Assembly: GCF_963678635.1 (NCBI RefSeq)
Contig: NC_087064.1
Location: 61,435,548-61,499,547 of the forward strand
DNA: 64,000 nucleotides
Reading direction: 5' to 3'
Origin: Symsagittifera roscoffensis
Taxonomy: Eukaryota; Xenacoelomorpha; Acoela; Convolutidae
Part shown: positions 34,601 to 47,160 of the stretch, piece after piece
How positions within the stretch are numbered: position 1 is the stretch's first letter
Layout of the letters: each line of letters starts with the position of its first letter
Made by a program: the position numbers and the translations under genes
The notes under the pieces: model-generated
What the model saw: only the letters and a program-made list of their open reading frames with translations
Told to the model about the DNA's origin: nothing
Database searches by the model: none

Positions 34601-36962
34601 TTATTGTATCACCAATACTAAGAAGAATTTTTTAAGTATCATATGCAAAAAACCAAACGACAAAAAATAAAAACAAAACGTTCTTTTTCGACAAGAGACT
34701 GCCGAGATTAAGAGAAATTACTTCAACAAAACCAAATACCGAATATTATAATTTATGAATCACTTCTAATCGCCTTTTAACGTCATTCCAGAACCCAAGT
34801 CGAAAATGAAATTTATATCAACTTATTACTAGAAACGAATTTTTTATGCTTATCCAATAAAAATGTTTTCATAAAGTGCTCTAAGCATTATGTCCAGTTT
34901 TTATCCGGTAAAAATAACAGCATTTAATTTGAACGCAAAGAAAAACATAAAGATTAAATATTAAATCACCAACATTCAAAAGAATCAAATCACCATTTTG
35001 TTCAAACATCGAAACCGAAAGAATCAGGAAGTAAAAATTTTTCCCCGTAGCAATAACCAGAAAAAACCTCAATTTGAAAAAAATTACCCGTCCTCAGAGA
35101 GATATTGATAAATCCAATGAAATGTAGTTCTGATAATAAGTTTCTGATAATAATATGTACGCATATATAATGCCAATCAACAGAAAATTAAACTCAAAGT
35201 TTTGCAAATAGTGTCGCATGTCAAGCCATAAAATAAGCCATTGCTTTGAAAATTTTTTTTTTGCATCAGTTCAAATAAGAGAGAAAACGAACAAAAATCA
35301 ACATAACTAACGAATTAGGCCAACATTTGACTACAATTTTAATAACACAAACACCCAACAAAAAAGCTATGTGTTAAATTACATTGAAAGATCTTGAAAG
35401 ATCTCAACCACGTGACAGGTCGAACAGTAGTCAATTTTTCAATCAAAATAACGATTATCATTAACTTTACCAGATGCACAAATTATTGATAATGAAATTC
35501 AAAAATAATATAGCAATGAGGAAGTGAAGATTTTTTCCCGTAGCAAAAACCAGAAAAAACCTCAGAAAATATTGTCTGAGAGATACCGTCCTCAGAGAGA
35601 TATTGATTAATCCAATGAAAAATAAGTCTGATAATAAGTTGGAGATAGAAGGAATAAATTATTAAATTAAAGAGGTAACAAGTTAACTTTTTGTAAAATA
35701 CAGTTAACATTTTGTAACATACAGCCTCTACAGCTTAATAATTCTAGATCAAACACAGTTGCTGTTACCGGAGGAAAACTTAGAATCATAGGTTATACAA
35801 TTTTTGTTTATAATTTTGGTAATAACATTGAACGTTCGGTAAAAAAAGAAACATTGGTTTCAGCCAAGGACGGATGCGATCCAAATAAATTATTAAAGGA
35901 TTCCATTTTTCAAAATATCGAAACAATAAATTTTTTGATATTAAAAATAAAACTGAAAGAAAACTAATGTACTTCTTGATCAAAACATATAAATTGCACC
36001 AAATTTATCAAGCTTTATTTAAATTTCTTGAGCAGGCCTAGTTTTCAAATAAGGAACATCAGTTGCAAATGTAAGCCCTTTGAACAAAAACTTTGAGTGC
36101 GTATAGTACGTATTGTAAATATGCAAAAAAATCAATCTCTTTCGTTCTCAAAAATTTCAGAGAATCAATGGTAGTTAAAAACGAAGGTTCAAAAGAACAA
36201 GCTTTGAAGGTACCTGATAAAAAATAAAAATATGTTTCCTGCCTTAAAAACAGAGTTAAAGTATTATTTTAAATGTTACTCGACGCGATTAAGTCTGGCA
36301 CAGCTAACCTTTTTTGTTTTTCTGTTTTGATCAAAAACTTTGAACGATTCTGATTGAAAAAAATTGATAGCAGTGTTCTTTAATTTTTTTCGATGTCAGC
36401 ACATGAAATTTTTTTTCGGTGCTTCTGTTGGTATTTTCTGTTGTTCTTTTCTGCAACAATTATGGACTATCCTGAATCTCGAATAAGGATAGAAAGATTC
36501 AAACCCAAAGCTCTTTAAAAAATAGAGTCTGTTTCACCTCAAATTCAAATGATTTTGTCACTGGCTTAAAATACAGTATCACACTGAAAAGAGTTTGTAA
36601 ATAACTCACTGTACAAAACTGAGAACTAAAAGAGTGAAAACTCCGATGAAAAACTTAGTCAACGTAAACAAACTCAATCTGCGAAATTAATTAGCGTCAT
36701 CAGATTCTTCTATGGGTCCAAGTAGGGACTGATGACATTAGTTGGGAAATTTGTATAGTTTTCAAACCACAAAATGCAAATTAGCAGAATTCCGTCTTGA
36801 AAAGAAATGTCTTGTCTTCAATTCTCTGCAAGTTGAGCACACTGTTTTTTTTACCAATAACTGTCATAGAAAAACGGGCAAACAAAATTTTTCGGTCCAA
36901 CCCGCCGCAGAGCTTTCGCAGCCTCACAGATTCTTTTAATTCTCTGAACAAAATTTTGGCCA
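31613..36962. other. Long AT-rich intergenic stretch
   Basis: No gene seen. Two structures: 31820-31990 is an older relative of the long spacer of the downstream array (TCAACCTTTAAAAGACTAGT, TGTCGCCATACAAGTTGA), and a ~110-bp duplication occurs at 35040-35145 and 35533-35645 (CCGTCCTCAGAGAGATATTG in both). 32000-34880 holds only AT-rich sequence with many short A and T runs. Confidence 0.5.
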
Positions 36963-37925
36963 AATTATCTATTGGGTAATATAGAATCCCCTACATGCAG
37001 GCCTGTATACCTTTAAATGAATAAAATTATTGAGGCAACACTTTGAAAAAAGGACAGCATCAGTTTTATTAGTGTTTAAGTACAATTATACAACAAAAGT
37101 TTCAAGAAAAGTTTAACATCAATAAAGTTTTGCCCATGATTAACAGCCAAAATTTCCAACCGAAGAGAAACATAACTATTCCACATATCTTAATCTTTAC
37201 AAACCTTTTTGTTTGGTTTTCTCTAATTACTTTCTTCAAAATTTCATTTTCTTTTGCTTCTATTTGATCTATCTTCTGTTTTCTATTACTATTGAAGCAA
37301 AACAGTTTCTTGTTTTGACAAAAATCATTTCAAAACAATTATGTTAATTTTTTTAACCTTGCTTTACCTTAATTTTTCGACCACCGCGACTAATTTCTCG
37401 ACCCTCGAGACTTATTTTTCGACCATGCAATGACAAAATTTTTTGACTGCCGCGACTAAATCTTTGACCGCCACGACTAATTTTTTGACCAACGCGACTA
37501 CTTTTTCGAGCGCTGCGACTAACTTTTCGACCGCCGCGACTTATTTTTTTTGACCATGCCGCGACAAAATTTTTTGACCGCCGCGACTAGTTTTTCGGCC
37601 ACCACGACTAACTTTTTGACCGCCGCAATTTATTTTTCGACCATGCCGCGACAAAAAATTTTTGAGCGACGCGACTAATTTTTCGACCGCTTCGATTGAT
37701 ATTTTGACCGCCGCGACAAATTTTTTGAGCACCGCAAATAATTTTTCGAACGCCGCGACTTTTTTTCGACCATGCCGGACAAATTTTTTGACCACCGCGA
37801 CTAATTGCTCGACCCTCGCGACTTATTTTTCGACCACGCCATGACAAAAATTTTTGACTGCCGCGACTAAGTCTTCGACCGCCGCGACTAATTTTTTGAC
37901 CAACGCGACTACTTTTTCGACCGCC

Positions 37926-39013
37926 GTGAAATTATCTATTGGGTAATATAAAATCCCCTACATGCAGGCCTCTATACCTTTAAATGAATAAAATTATTGG
38001 GGCAACACTTTGAAAAATAGACAGCATCAGTTTTATTAGTGTTTAAGTACAATTATACCACAAAAGTTTTAAGAAACGTTTTACTTAAATAAAGTTTTGC
38101 CCATGAATAAGCGCCAAAGTTTACAACCGAAGAGAAACATAACTATTCCACATTTCTTAATTTATACAAACTTTTTGTTTGATTTCCTCTAATTCCTTTC
38201 TTCAATATTTCATTTTCTTTTGCTTCTATTTCATCTATCTTCTGTTTCCTATTACTATTGAAGCAAAACAGTTTCTTGTTATGACAAAAATCATTTCAAA
38301 ACAGTTTTTTCTAATTTTTTTAACCTTGCTTTACAACATTTTCAGTTCTCTATGTTTTAATGAAATTATAATTTAATACCAATATTTTGGAAATTCTCAG
38401 TTAAACTACAATCACAGTCAGAACAAGAAAAGCTAGCAATTTTTTAATGCAACTTTTATCAACAAGAACAGTGTAAGCAGAGCACAATCTATCAAGAATC
38501 TACAAAACTACAATCTTGATTCAATGATGACGAGTAAAATCAAACCAAGACAGTGAGTAACAAAAAGATCAAATCTTTTATGACATCAATGACAAGAAGG
38601 ATGAAGGAAAAATTATTTGATTTCAAATTTTAACAAAATGATTTCAACTTTTTTTATAAACAATTTCTCAGATGCTAACGTAACTCTATTTCACAATTTA
38701 TGAAACCAAATTGATACGAATGTAAATGTAAGTATCGAACAACTATCTATAAAAAAAGGGCTTGGGTTGTAGCATTATAATTACTACACAAACATGAAAA
38801 ACTTTTATTTTAATGATTTACTAACAGTTAGAGTGAACTCATTCTTGTTAATTTTGTCAACTTTTTAAAGACTAGTCTGATATTTTAAAATTCTTTCAAG
38901 ATTGGACTTTTTTGAAACCCACAATTTTTTTGGATATCAATAAAAAAGTTTGTCGCCATACAAGCTGACCGGGAAAAGCTCCTGCCTTAAAAAAAAGACA
39001 ATAAAGAGATAAG
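37926..39013. repeat. Long spacer copy 1
   Basis: The short spacer is followed by about 680 bp of unique-looking DNA (GCAGAGCACAATCTATCAAG, AAAAAGGGCTTGGGTTGTAG, TGTCGCCATACAAGCTGACC). Copies are at 43482-44574 (nearly identical) and, in part, 45538-45914. No coding frame is conserved. Confidence 0.85.
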
Positions 39014-39290
39014 CACCAACTAAAAGTTAGTTGCGCGGGCGGTGGAAACATTTGTCGAGGCGGTCAAACGTTTAGTCGCGACATGGTCAAAAAGTAAGTC
39101 GCCGCGGTCAAACAATTAGTCGCAGCGCTCGAAAAAATATTCGCGGCATAGTCAAAAATTTAGTTGCGCCAATTGCGGTTAATTTCTCTTCGGTCGCGCC
39201 GGTTGCGACGAGTCTTTCCACCGCTGCGACTATTTTTTCCATCGACCGAGTTGAAGTCTTTTTCGACCATGCCGCGACAAATTTTTTAAC
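39014..39290. repeat. Strand-switch junction of the 21-bp repeat, copy 1
   Basis: At 39014-39175 the unit is inverted (GTCGCGACATGGTCAAAAAG, GTCGCCGCGGTCAAACAATT). From about 39190 (TTGCGGTTAATTTCTCTTCG) it returns to the usual orientation. The same junction recurs at 44575-44835 and 45915-46130. Confidence 0.75.
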
Positions 39291-42200
39291 CGCCGCGACA
39301 GAGTTTTCGACCCCTGCGACCTAAATTTTGACCTTGCCGCGACAAATTTTTCGACAGCTGCGACTTATTTTTCGACCAGTACGCGAACAGTTTTTTGACC
39401 GTCGTGACCAATTTTTCGAACGCCGCGACTAATTTTTCGACCGTTTTGACAAATTTTTTTGATTGCTGCGAATTATTTTTTGACCTTGCCGCGACAAAGT
39501 TTTCGACCATCGCGACTAATTTTTCGACCGCAGCGATTCATTTTTCGACCATGCCGCGACAAAAATTTTTGAACGCAGCGACTAATTTTTCGACCACTTC
39601 GACTGATATTTTGACCGCCGCTACTAATATTTTGACCACCGCAATTAATTTTTCGACCACCGCGACTAATTTCTCGACCATGCCGAACAAATTTTTTGAC
39701 CACCGCGACTAATTTCTCGACCCTCGCGACTTATTTTTCGACCACGCCATGACAAAAATTTTTGACTGCCGCGACTAAGTCTTCGACCGCCGCGACTAAT
39801 TTTTTGACCAACGCGACTACTTTTTTGACCGCCGTGAAATTATCTATTGGGTAATATAGAATCCCCTACATGCAGGCCTGTATACCTTTAAATGAATAAA
39901 ATTATTGGGGCAACACTTTGAAAAATAGACAGCATCAGTTTTTTTACTGTTTAAGTACAATTATACCACAAAAAATTTTAAGAAAAGTTTTACTTAAATA
40001 AAGTTTTGCCCATGAATAAGCGCCAAAGCTTACAACCGAAGAGAAACATAACTATTCCACATTTCTTAATTTATAGAAACTTTTTGTTTGATTTCCTCTA
40101 ATTCCTTTCTTCAATATTTCATTTTTTTTTGCTTCTATTTCATCTATCTTCTGTTTCCTATTACTATTGAAGCAAAACAGTTTCTTGTTATGACAAAAAT
40201 CATTTCAAAACAATTTTTTTAATTTTTTTAACCTTGCTTTACCTTAATTTTTTGACCACCGCGACTAATTTCTCGCCCCTCGAGACGTATTTTTCGACCA
40301 TGCCATGACAAAATTTGTTGACTGCCGCGACTAAGTCTTTGACCGCCACGACTAATTTTTTGACCAACGCGACTACTTTTTCGACCGCCGCGACTTATTT
40401 TTTTTGACCATACCGCGACAAAATTTTTTGACAGCCGCGACTAATTTTTCGGCCACTACGACTAATTGTTTGACCGCTGCAACTAATTTTTCGACCATGC
40501 CGCGACAAAAATGTTTGAGCGCCGCGACTAATTTTTCGACCGCTTCGATTGATATTTTGACCGCCGCGACAAAGTTTTTGAGCACCGCAAACATTTTTTC
40601 GAACGCCGCGACTTTTTTTCGACCATGCCGGACAAATTTTTTGACCACCGCGACTAATTTCTCGACCCTCGCGACTACTTTTTTGACCGCCTTGAAATTA
40701 TCTATTGGGTAATATAGAATCCCCTACATGCAGGCCTGTATACCTTTAAATGAATAAAATTATTGGGGCAACACTTTGAAAAATAGACAGCATCAATTTT
40801 ATTTTTGTTTAAGTACAATTATACCACAAAAATTTTAAGAAAAGTTTTACTTAAATAAAGTTTTGCCCATGAATAAGCGCCAAAGCTTACAACCGAAGAG
40901 AAACATAACTATTCCACATTTCTTAATTTATAGAAACTTTTTGTTTGATTTCCTCTAATTCCTTTCTTCAATATTTCATTTTCTTTTGCTTCTATTTCAT
41001 CTATCTTCTGTTTCCTATTACTATTGAAGCAAAACAGTTTCTTGTTATGACAAAAATCATTTCAAAACAATTTTTTTAATTTTTTAACCTTGCTTTACCT
41101 TAATTTTTTGACCACCGCGACTAATTTCTTGACCCTCGAGACGTATTTTTCGACCATGCCATGACAAAATTTGTTGACTGCCGCGACTAAGTCTTTGACC
41201 GCCACGACTAATTTTTTGACCAACGCGACTACTTTTTCGAGCGCCGCGACTAACTTTTCGACCGCCGCGACTTATTTTTTTCGACCATGCCGCGACAAAA
41301 TTTTTGAACGCAGCGACTAATTTTTCGACCACTTCGACTGATATTTTGACCGCCGCTACTAATATTTTGACCACCGCAATTAATTTTTCGACCACCGCGA
41401 CTAATTTCTCGACCATGCCGAACAAATTTTTTGACCACCGCGACTAATTTCTCGACCCTCGCGACTTATTTTTCGACCACGCCATGACAAAAATTTTTGA
41501 ATGCCGCGACTAAGTCTTCGACCGCCGCGACTAATTTTTTGACCAACGCGACTACTTTTTTGACCGCCGTGAAATTATCTATTGGGTAATATAGAATCCC
41601 CTACATGCAGGCCTGTATACCTTTAAATGAATAAAATTATTGGGGCAACACTTTGAAAAATAGACAGCATCAGTTTTATTTTTGTTTAAGTACAATTATA
41701 CCACAAAAATTTTAAGAAAAGTTTTACTTAAATAAAGTTTTGCTCATGAATAAGCGCCAAAGCTTACAACCGAAGAGAAACATAACTATTCCACATTTCT
41801 TAATTTATAGAAACTTTTTGATTGATTTCCTCTAATTCCTTTCTTCAATATTTCATTTTCTTTTGCTTCTATTTCATCTATCTTCTGTTTCCTATTACTA
41901 TTGAAGCAAAACAGTTTCTTGTTATGACAAAAATCATTTCAAAACAATTTTTTAAATTTTTTTAACCTTGCTTTACCTTAATTTTTTGACCACCGCGACT
42001 AATTTCTCGACCCTCGAGACGTATTTTTCGACCATGCCATGACAAAATTTGTTGACTGCCGCGACTAAGTCTTTGACCGCCACGACTACTTTTTTGACCA
42101 ACGCGACTACTTTTTCGACCGCCGCGACTTATTTTTTTCGACCATGCCGCGACAAAATTTTTTGACAGCCGCGACTAATTTTTCGGCCACTACGACTAAT

Positions 42201-43481
42201 TGTTTGACCGCTGAAATTAATTTTTCGACCACGCCGCGACAAAAATGTTTGAGCGCCGCGACTAATTTTTTGACCGCTTCAATTGATATTTTGACCGCCG
42301 CGACAAAGTTTTTGAGCACCGCAAACAATTTTTCGAACGTCGCGACTTTTTTTCGACCATGCCGGACAAATTTTTTGACCACCGCGACTAATTTCTCGAC
42401 CCTCGCGACTCATTTTTCGACCACGCCACGACAAAAATTTTTGACTGCCGCGACTAAGTCTTCGACCGCCGCGACTAATTTTTTGACCAACGCGACTACT
42501 TTTTCGACCGCCGTGAAATTATCTATTGGGTAATATAGAATCCCCTACATGCAGGCCTCTATACCTTTAAATGAATAAAATTATTGGGGCAACACTTTGA
42601 AAAGTAGACAGCATCAGTTTTATTAGTGTTTAAGTACAATTATACCACAAAAGTTTCAAGAAAAGTTTTACTTAAATAAAGTTTTGCCCATGAATAAGCG
42701 CCAAAGTTTACAACCGAAGAGAAACATAACTATTCCACATTTCTTAATTTATACAAACTTTTTGTTTGATTTCCTCTAATTCCTTTCTTCAATATTTCAT
42801 TTTCTTTTGCTTCTATTTCATCTATCTTCTGTTTCCTATTACTATTGAAGCAAAACAGTTTCTTGTTATGACAAAAATCATTTCAAAACAATTATTTTAA
42901 TTTTTTTAACCTTGCTTTACCTTAATTTTTTGACCACCGCGACTAATTTCTCGACCCTCGAGACGTATTTTTCGACCATGCCATGACAAATTTTTTTGAC
43001 TGCCGCGACTAAGTCTTTGACCGCCACGACTAATTTTTTGACCAACGCGACTACTTTTTCGAGCGCCGCGACTAACTTTTCGACCGCCGCGACTTATTTT
43101 TTTCGACCATGCCGCGACAAAATTTTTTGACCGCCGCGACTAATTTTTCGGCCACCACGACTAATTTTTTGACCGCCGCAATTTATTTTTCGACCATGCC
43201 GCGACAAAAATTTTTGAGCGCCGCGACTAATTTTTCGACCGCTTCGATTGATATTTTGACCGCCGCGACAAATTTTTTGAGCACCGCAAATAATTTTTCG
43301 AACGCCGCGACTTTTTTTTGACCATGCCGGACAAATGTTTTGACCACCGCGACTAATTTCTCGACCCTCGCGACTTATTTTTCGACCACGCCATGACAAA
43401 AATTTTTGACTGCCGCGACTAAGTTTTCGACCACCGCGACTAATTTTTTGACCAACGCGACTACTTTTTCGACCGCCGTGA

Positions 43482-44574
43482 AATTATCTATTGGGTAATA
43501 TAGAATCCCCTACATGCAGGCCTCTATACCTTTAAATGAATAAAATTAGAGGGGCAACACATTGAAAAATAGACAGCATCAGTTTTATTAGTGTTTAAGT
43601 ACATTTATACCACAAAAGTTTTAAGAAAAGTTTTACTTAAATAAAGTTTTGCCCATGAATAAGCGCCGAAGTTTACAACCGAAGAGAAACATAACTATTC
43701 CACATTTCTTATTTTATACAAAGCTTTTTGTTTGGTTTCCTCTAATTCATTTCTTCAATATTTCATTTTCTTTTGCTTCTATTTCATCTATCTTCTGTTT
43801 CCTATTACTATTGAAGCAAAACAGTTTCTTGTTATGACAAAAATCATTTCAAAACAATTTTTTTAATTTTTTTAACCTTGCTTTACAACATTTTCAGTTC
43901 TCTATGTTTTAATGAAATTATAATTTAATACCAATATTTTGGAAATTCTCAGTTAAACTACAATCACAGTCAGAACAAGAGGAAGCTAGCAATTTTTTAA
44001 TGCAATTTTTATCAACAAGAACAGTGTAAGCAGAGCACAATCTATCAAGAATCTACAAAGTTACAATCTGGATTCAATGATGACGAGTAAAATTAAACCA
44101 AGACAGTGAGTAACAAAAAGTTCAAATCTTTTATGATATCAATGACAAGAAGGATGAAGGAAAAAATATTTGATTTCATATTTTAACAAAATGATTTCAA
44201 CTTTTTTTTTATAAACATTTTATCAGATGCTTAACGTAACTCTATTTCACAGTTTATGAAACTAAATTGACACGAGTGTAAATGTAAGTATCGAACAACT
44301 ATCTATATAAAAAGGGCTTGGGTTGTAGCATTATAATTACTACACAAACATGAAAAACATTTATTTTAATGATTTACTAACAGTTAGAGTGAACTCATTC
44401 TTGTTAATTTTGTCAACCTTTCAAAGACTAGTCTGATATTTTAAAATTCTTTCAAGATTGGACTTTTTTGAAACCCACAACTTTTTCGGATATCAATAAA
44501 AAAGTTTGTCGCCATACAAGCTGACCGGGAAAAGCTCCTGCCTTAAAAAAAGGACAATAAAGAGATAAGCACCA
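43482..44574. repeat. Long spacer copy 2
   Basis: Nearly identical to 37926-39013, with scattered substitutions and small indels; the offset of 5555 bp defines a super-period of the region. Confidence 0.85.
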
Positions 44575-46689
44575 ACTAAAAGTTAGTTGCGCGGGCGGTG
44601 GAAACATTTGTCGAGGCGGTCAAAAGTTTAGTTGCGACATGGTCAAAAAGTAAGTCGCCGCGGTCAAACAATTAGTCGCAGCGCTCGAAAAAATATTCGC
44701 GGCATAGTCAAAAATTTAGTTGCGCCAATTGCGGTTAATTTCTCTTCGGTCGCGCCGGTTGCGACGAGTCTTTCCACCGCTGCGACTATTTTTTCCATCG
44801 ACCGAGTTGAAGTCTTTTTCGACCATGCCGCGACCGAAGTTTACAACCGAAGAGAAACATAACTATTCCACATTTCTTAATTTATACAAACTTTTTTGTT
44901 TGATTTCCTCTATTTCCTTTCTTCAATATTTCATTTTCTTTTGCTTCTATTTCATCTATCTTCTGTTTCCTATTACTATTGAAGCAAAACAGTTTCTTGT
45001 TATGACAAAAATCATTTCAAAACAATTATTTTAATTTTTTTAACCTTGCTTTACCTTAATTTTTTGACCACCGCGACTAATTTCTCGACCCTCGAGATGT
45101 ATTTTTCGACCATGCCATGACAAATTTTTTTGACTGCCGCGACTAAGTCTTTGACCGCCACGACTAATTTTTTGACCAACGCGACTACTTTTTCGAGCGC
45201 CGCGACTAACTTTTCGACCGCCGCGACTTATTTTTTTCGACCATGCCGCGACAAAATTTTTTGACCGTCGCGACTAATTTTTCGGCCACCACGACTAATT
45301 TTTTGACCGCCGCAATTTATTTTTCGACCATGCCGCGACAAAAATTTTTGAGCGCCGCGACTAATTTTTCGACCGCTTCGATTGATATTTTGACCGCCGC
45401 GACAAATTTTTTGAGCACCGCAAATAATTTTTCGAACGCCGCGACTTTTTTTTGACCATGCCGGACAAATTTTTTGACCACCGCGACTAATTTCTCGACC
45501 CTCGCGACTTATTTTTCGACCACGCCATGACAAAAAAATTTTTTTATAAACATTTTCTCAGATGCTTAACGTAACTCTATTTCACAGTTTATGAAACTAA
45601 ATTGATACGAGTGTAAATGTAAGAATCGAACAACTATCTATATAAAAAGGGCTTGGGTTGTAGCATTATAATTACTACACAAACATGAAAAACATTTATT
45701 TTAATGATTTACTAACAGTTAGAGTGAACTCATTCTTGTTAATTTTGTCAACCTTTCAAAGACTAGTCTGATATATTTTAAAATTTTTTCAAGATTGGAC
45801 TTTTTTGAAACCCACAATTTTTTCGGATATCATTAAGAAAGTTTGTCGCCATACAAGCTGACCGGGAAAAGCTCCTGCCTTAAAAAAAGGACAATAAAGA
45901 GATAAGCACCAACTAAAAGTTAGTTGCGCGGGCGGTGGAAACATTTGTCGAGGCGGTCAAAATTTTAGTCGCGACATGGTCAAAAAGTAAGTCGCCGCGG
46001 TCAAACAATTAGTCGCAGCGCTCGAAAAAATATTCGCGGCATAGTCAAAAAAATAGTTGCGCCAATTGCGGTTACTTTCTCTTCGGTCGCGCCGATTGCG
46101 ACCAGTCTTTCCACCGATGCCACTATTTTTTCGACCTTAACGCGACAATTTTTTCGACCACCGCGATTATTTTTTCGACCATGCCGCGACAAAATTTTTT
46201 GACCGCCGCGACTAAATTTTCGACCAACATGACTAATTTTTTGACCGCTGCGACTAATATTTCAACCACTGCCGCGACTAATTCTCCGACTGCCTCGACT
46301 TTTTTTCCACCATGCCGCGACAAATTTTTCGACCGCCGCGACTTATTTTTTTCGACCATGCCGCGACAAAATTTTTTGACCGCCGCGACTAATTTTTCAG
46401 CCACCACGACTAATTTTTTGACCGCCGCGATTTATTTTTTGACCTTGCCGCGACAAAAATTTTTGAACAATGCGATTAATTTTTCGACCGCTTCGATTGA
46501 TATTTTGACTGCCGCGACTAATATTTTGACCACCGCAAATATCTTTTCGAACGCCGCGACTTTTTTTCGACCATGCCGGACAAATTTTTTGACCACCGCG
46601 ACTAATTTCTCGACCCTCGCGACTTATTTTTTGACCACGCCACGACAAAGATTTTTGACTGCCACGACTAAGTCTTGGACCGCCGCGAC

Positions 46690-47160
46690 TAATTTTTTGA
46701 CCAACGCGACTGCTTTTTCGACGGCCGCGACTTTTTTTTCGACCATGCCGGACAAATTTTTTGACCACCGCGAATAATTTCTCGATCCTCGCGACTTATT
46801 TTTCGACCATGCCATGACAAAAATTTTTGACTGTCGCGACTAAGTCTTTGACCGCCACGACTATTTTTTTGACCAACGCGACTACTTTTTCGAGCGCCAC
46901 GACTAACTTTTCGACCGCCGCGACCCATTTTTTTTCGACCAAGCCGCGACAAAATTTTTTGACCGCCGCGACTAATTTTTCGTCCACCACGACTAATTTT
47001 TTGACCGCCGCGATTTATTTTTTGACCATGCCGCGACAAAAATTTTTGAACGCCGCGACTAATTTTTTGACCGCTTCGATTGATATTTTGACAGCCGCGA
47101 CTAATATTGTGGCCACCGCAAATAATTTTTCGAACGCCGCGACTTTTTTTCGACCATGCC
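46690..47160. repeat. Internal segmental duplication in the array (partner 50035-50505)
   Basis: Segments 3345 bp apart share the same rare variants (GCGACCCATTTTTTTTCGAC, GACGGCCGCGAC, TTTTTCGTCCACCACGAC) and the same open frames, so they are recent copies of one another. Confidence 0.8.

Larger units (their letters stand above)
36963..45914. repeat. Higher-order repeat: 21-bp blocks alternating with AT-rich spacers
   Basis: The spacer start AAATTATCTATTGGGTAATA occurs at about 36963, 37927, 39838, 40693, 41573, 42526 and 43483. Each short spacer (~410 bp, ending TTAACCTTGCTTTACCTTAA) is followed by a 450-560-bp block of 21-bp units, a period of 0.86-0.97 kb. Two spacers (37926-39013, 43482-44574) are extended to ~1.1 kb with the same extra sequence, 5.55 kb apart. 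A partial extended copy lies at 45538-45914. The layout indicates repeated unequal exchange of block-plus-spacer modules. Confidence 0.9.
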
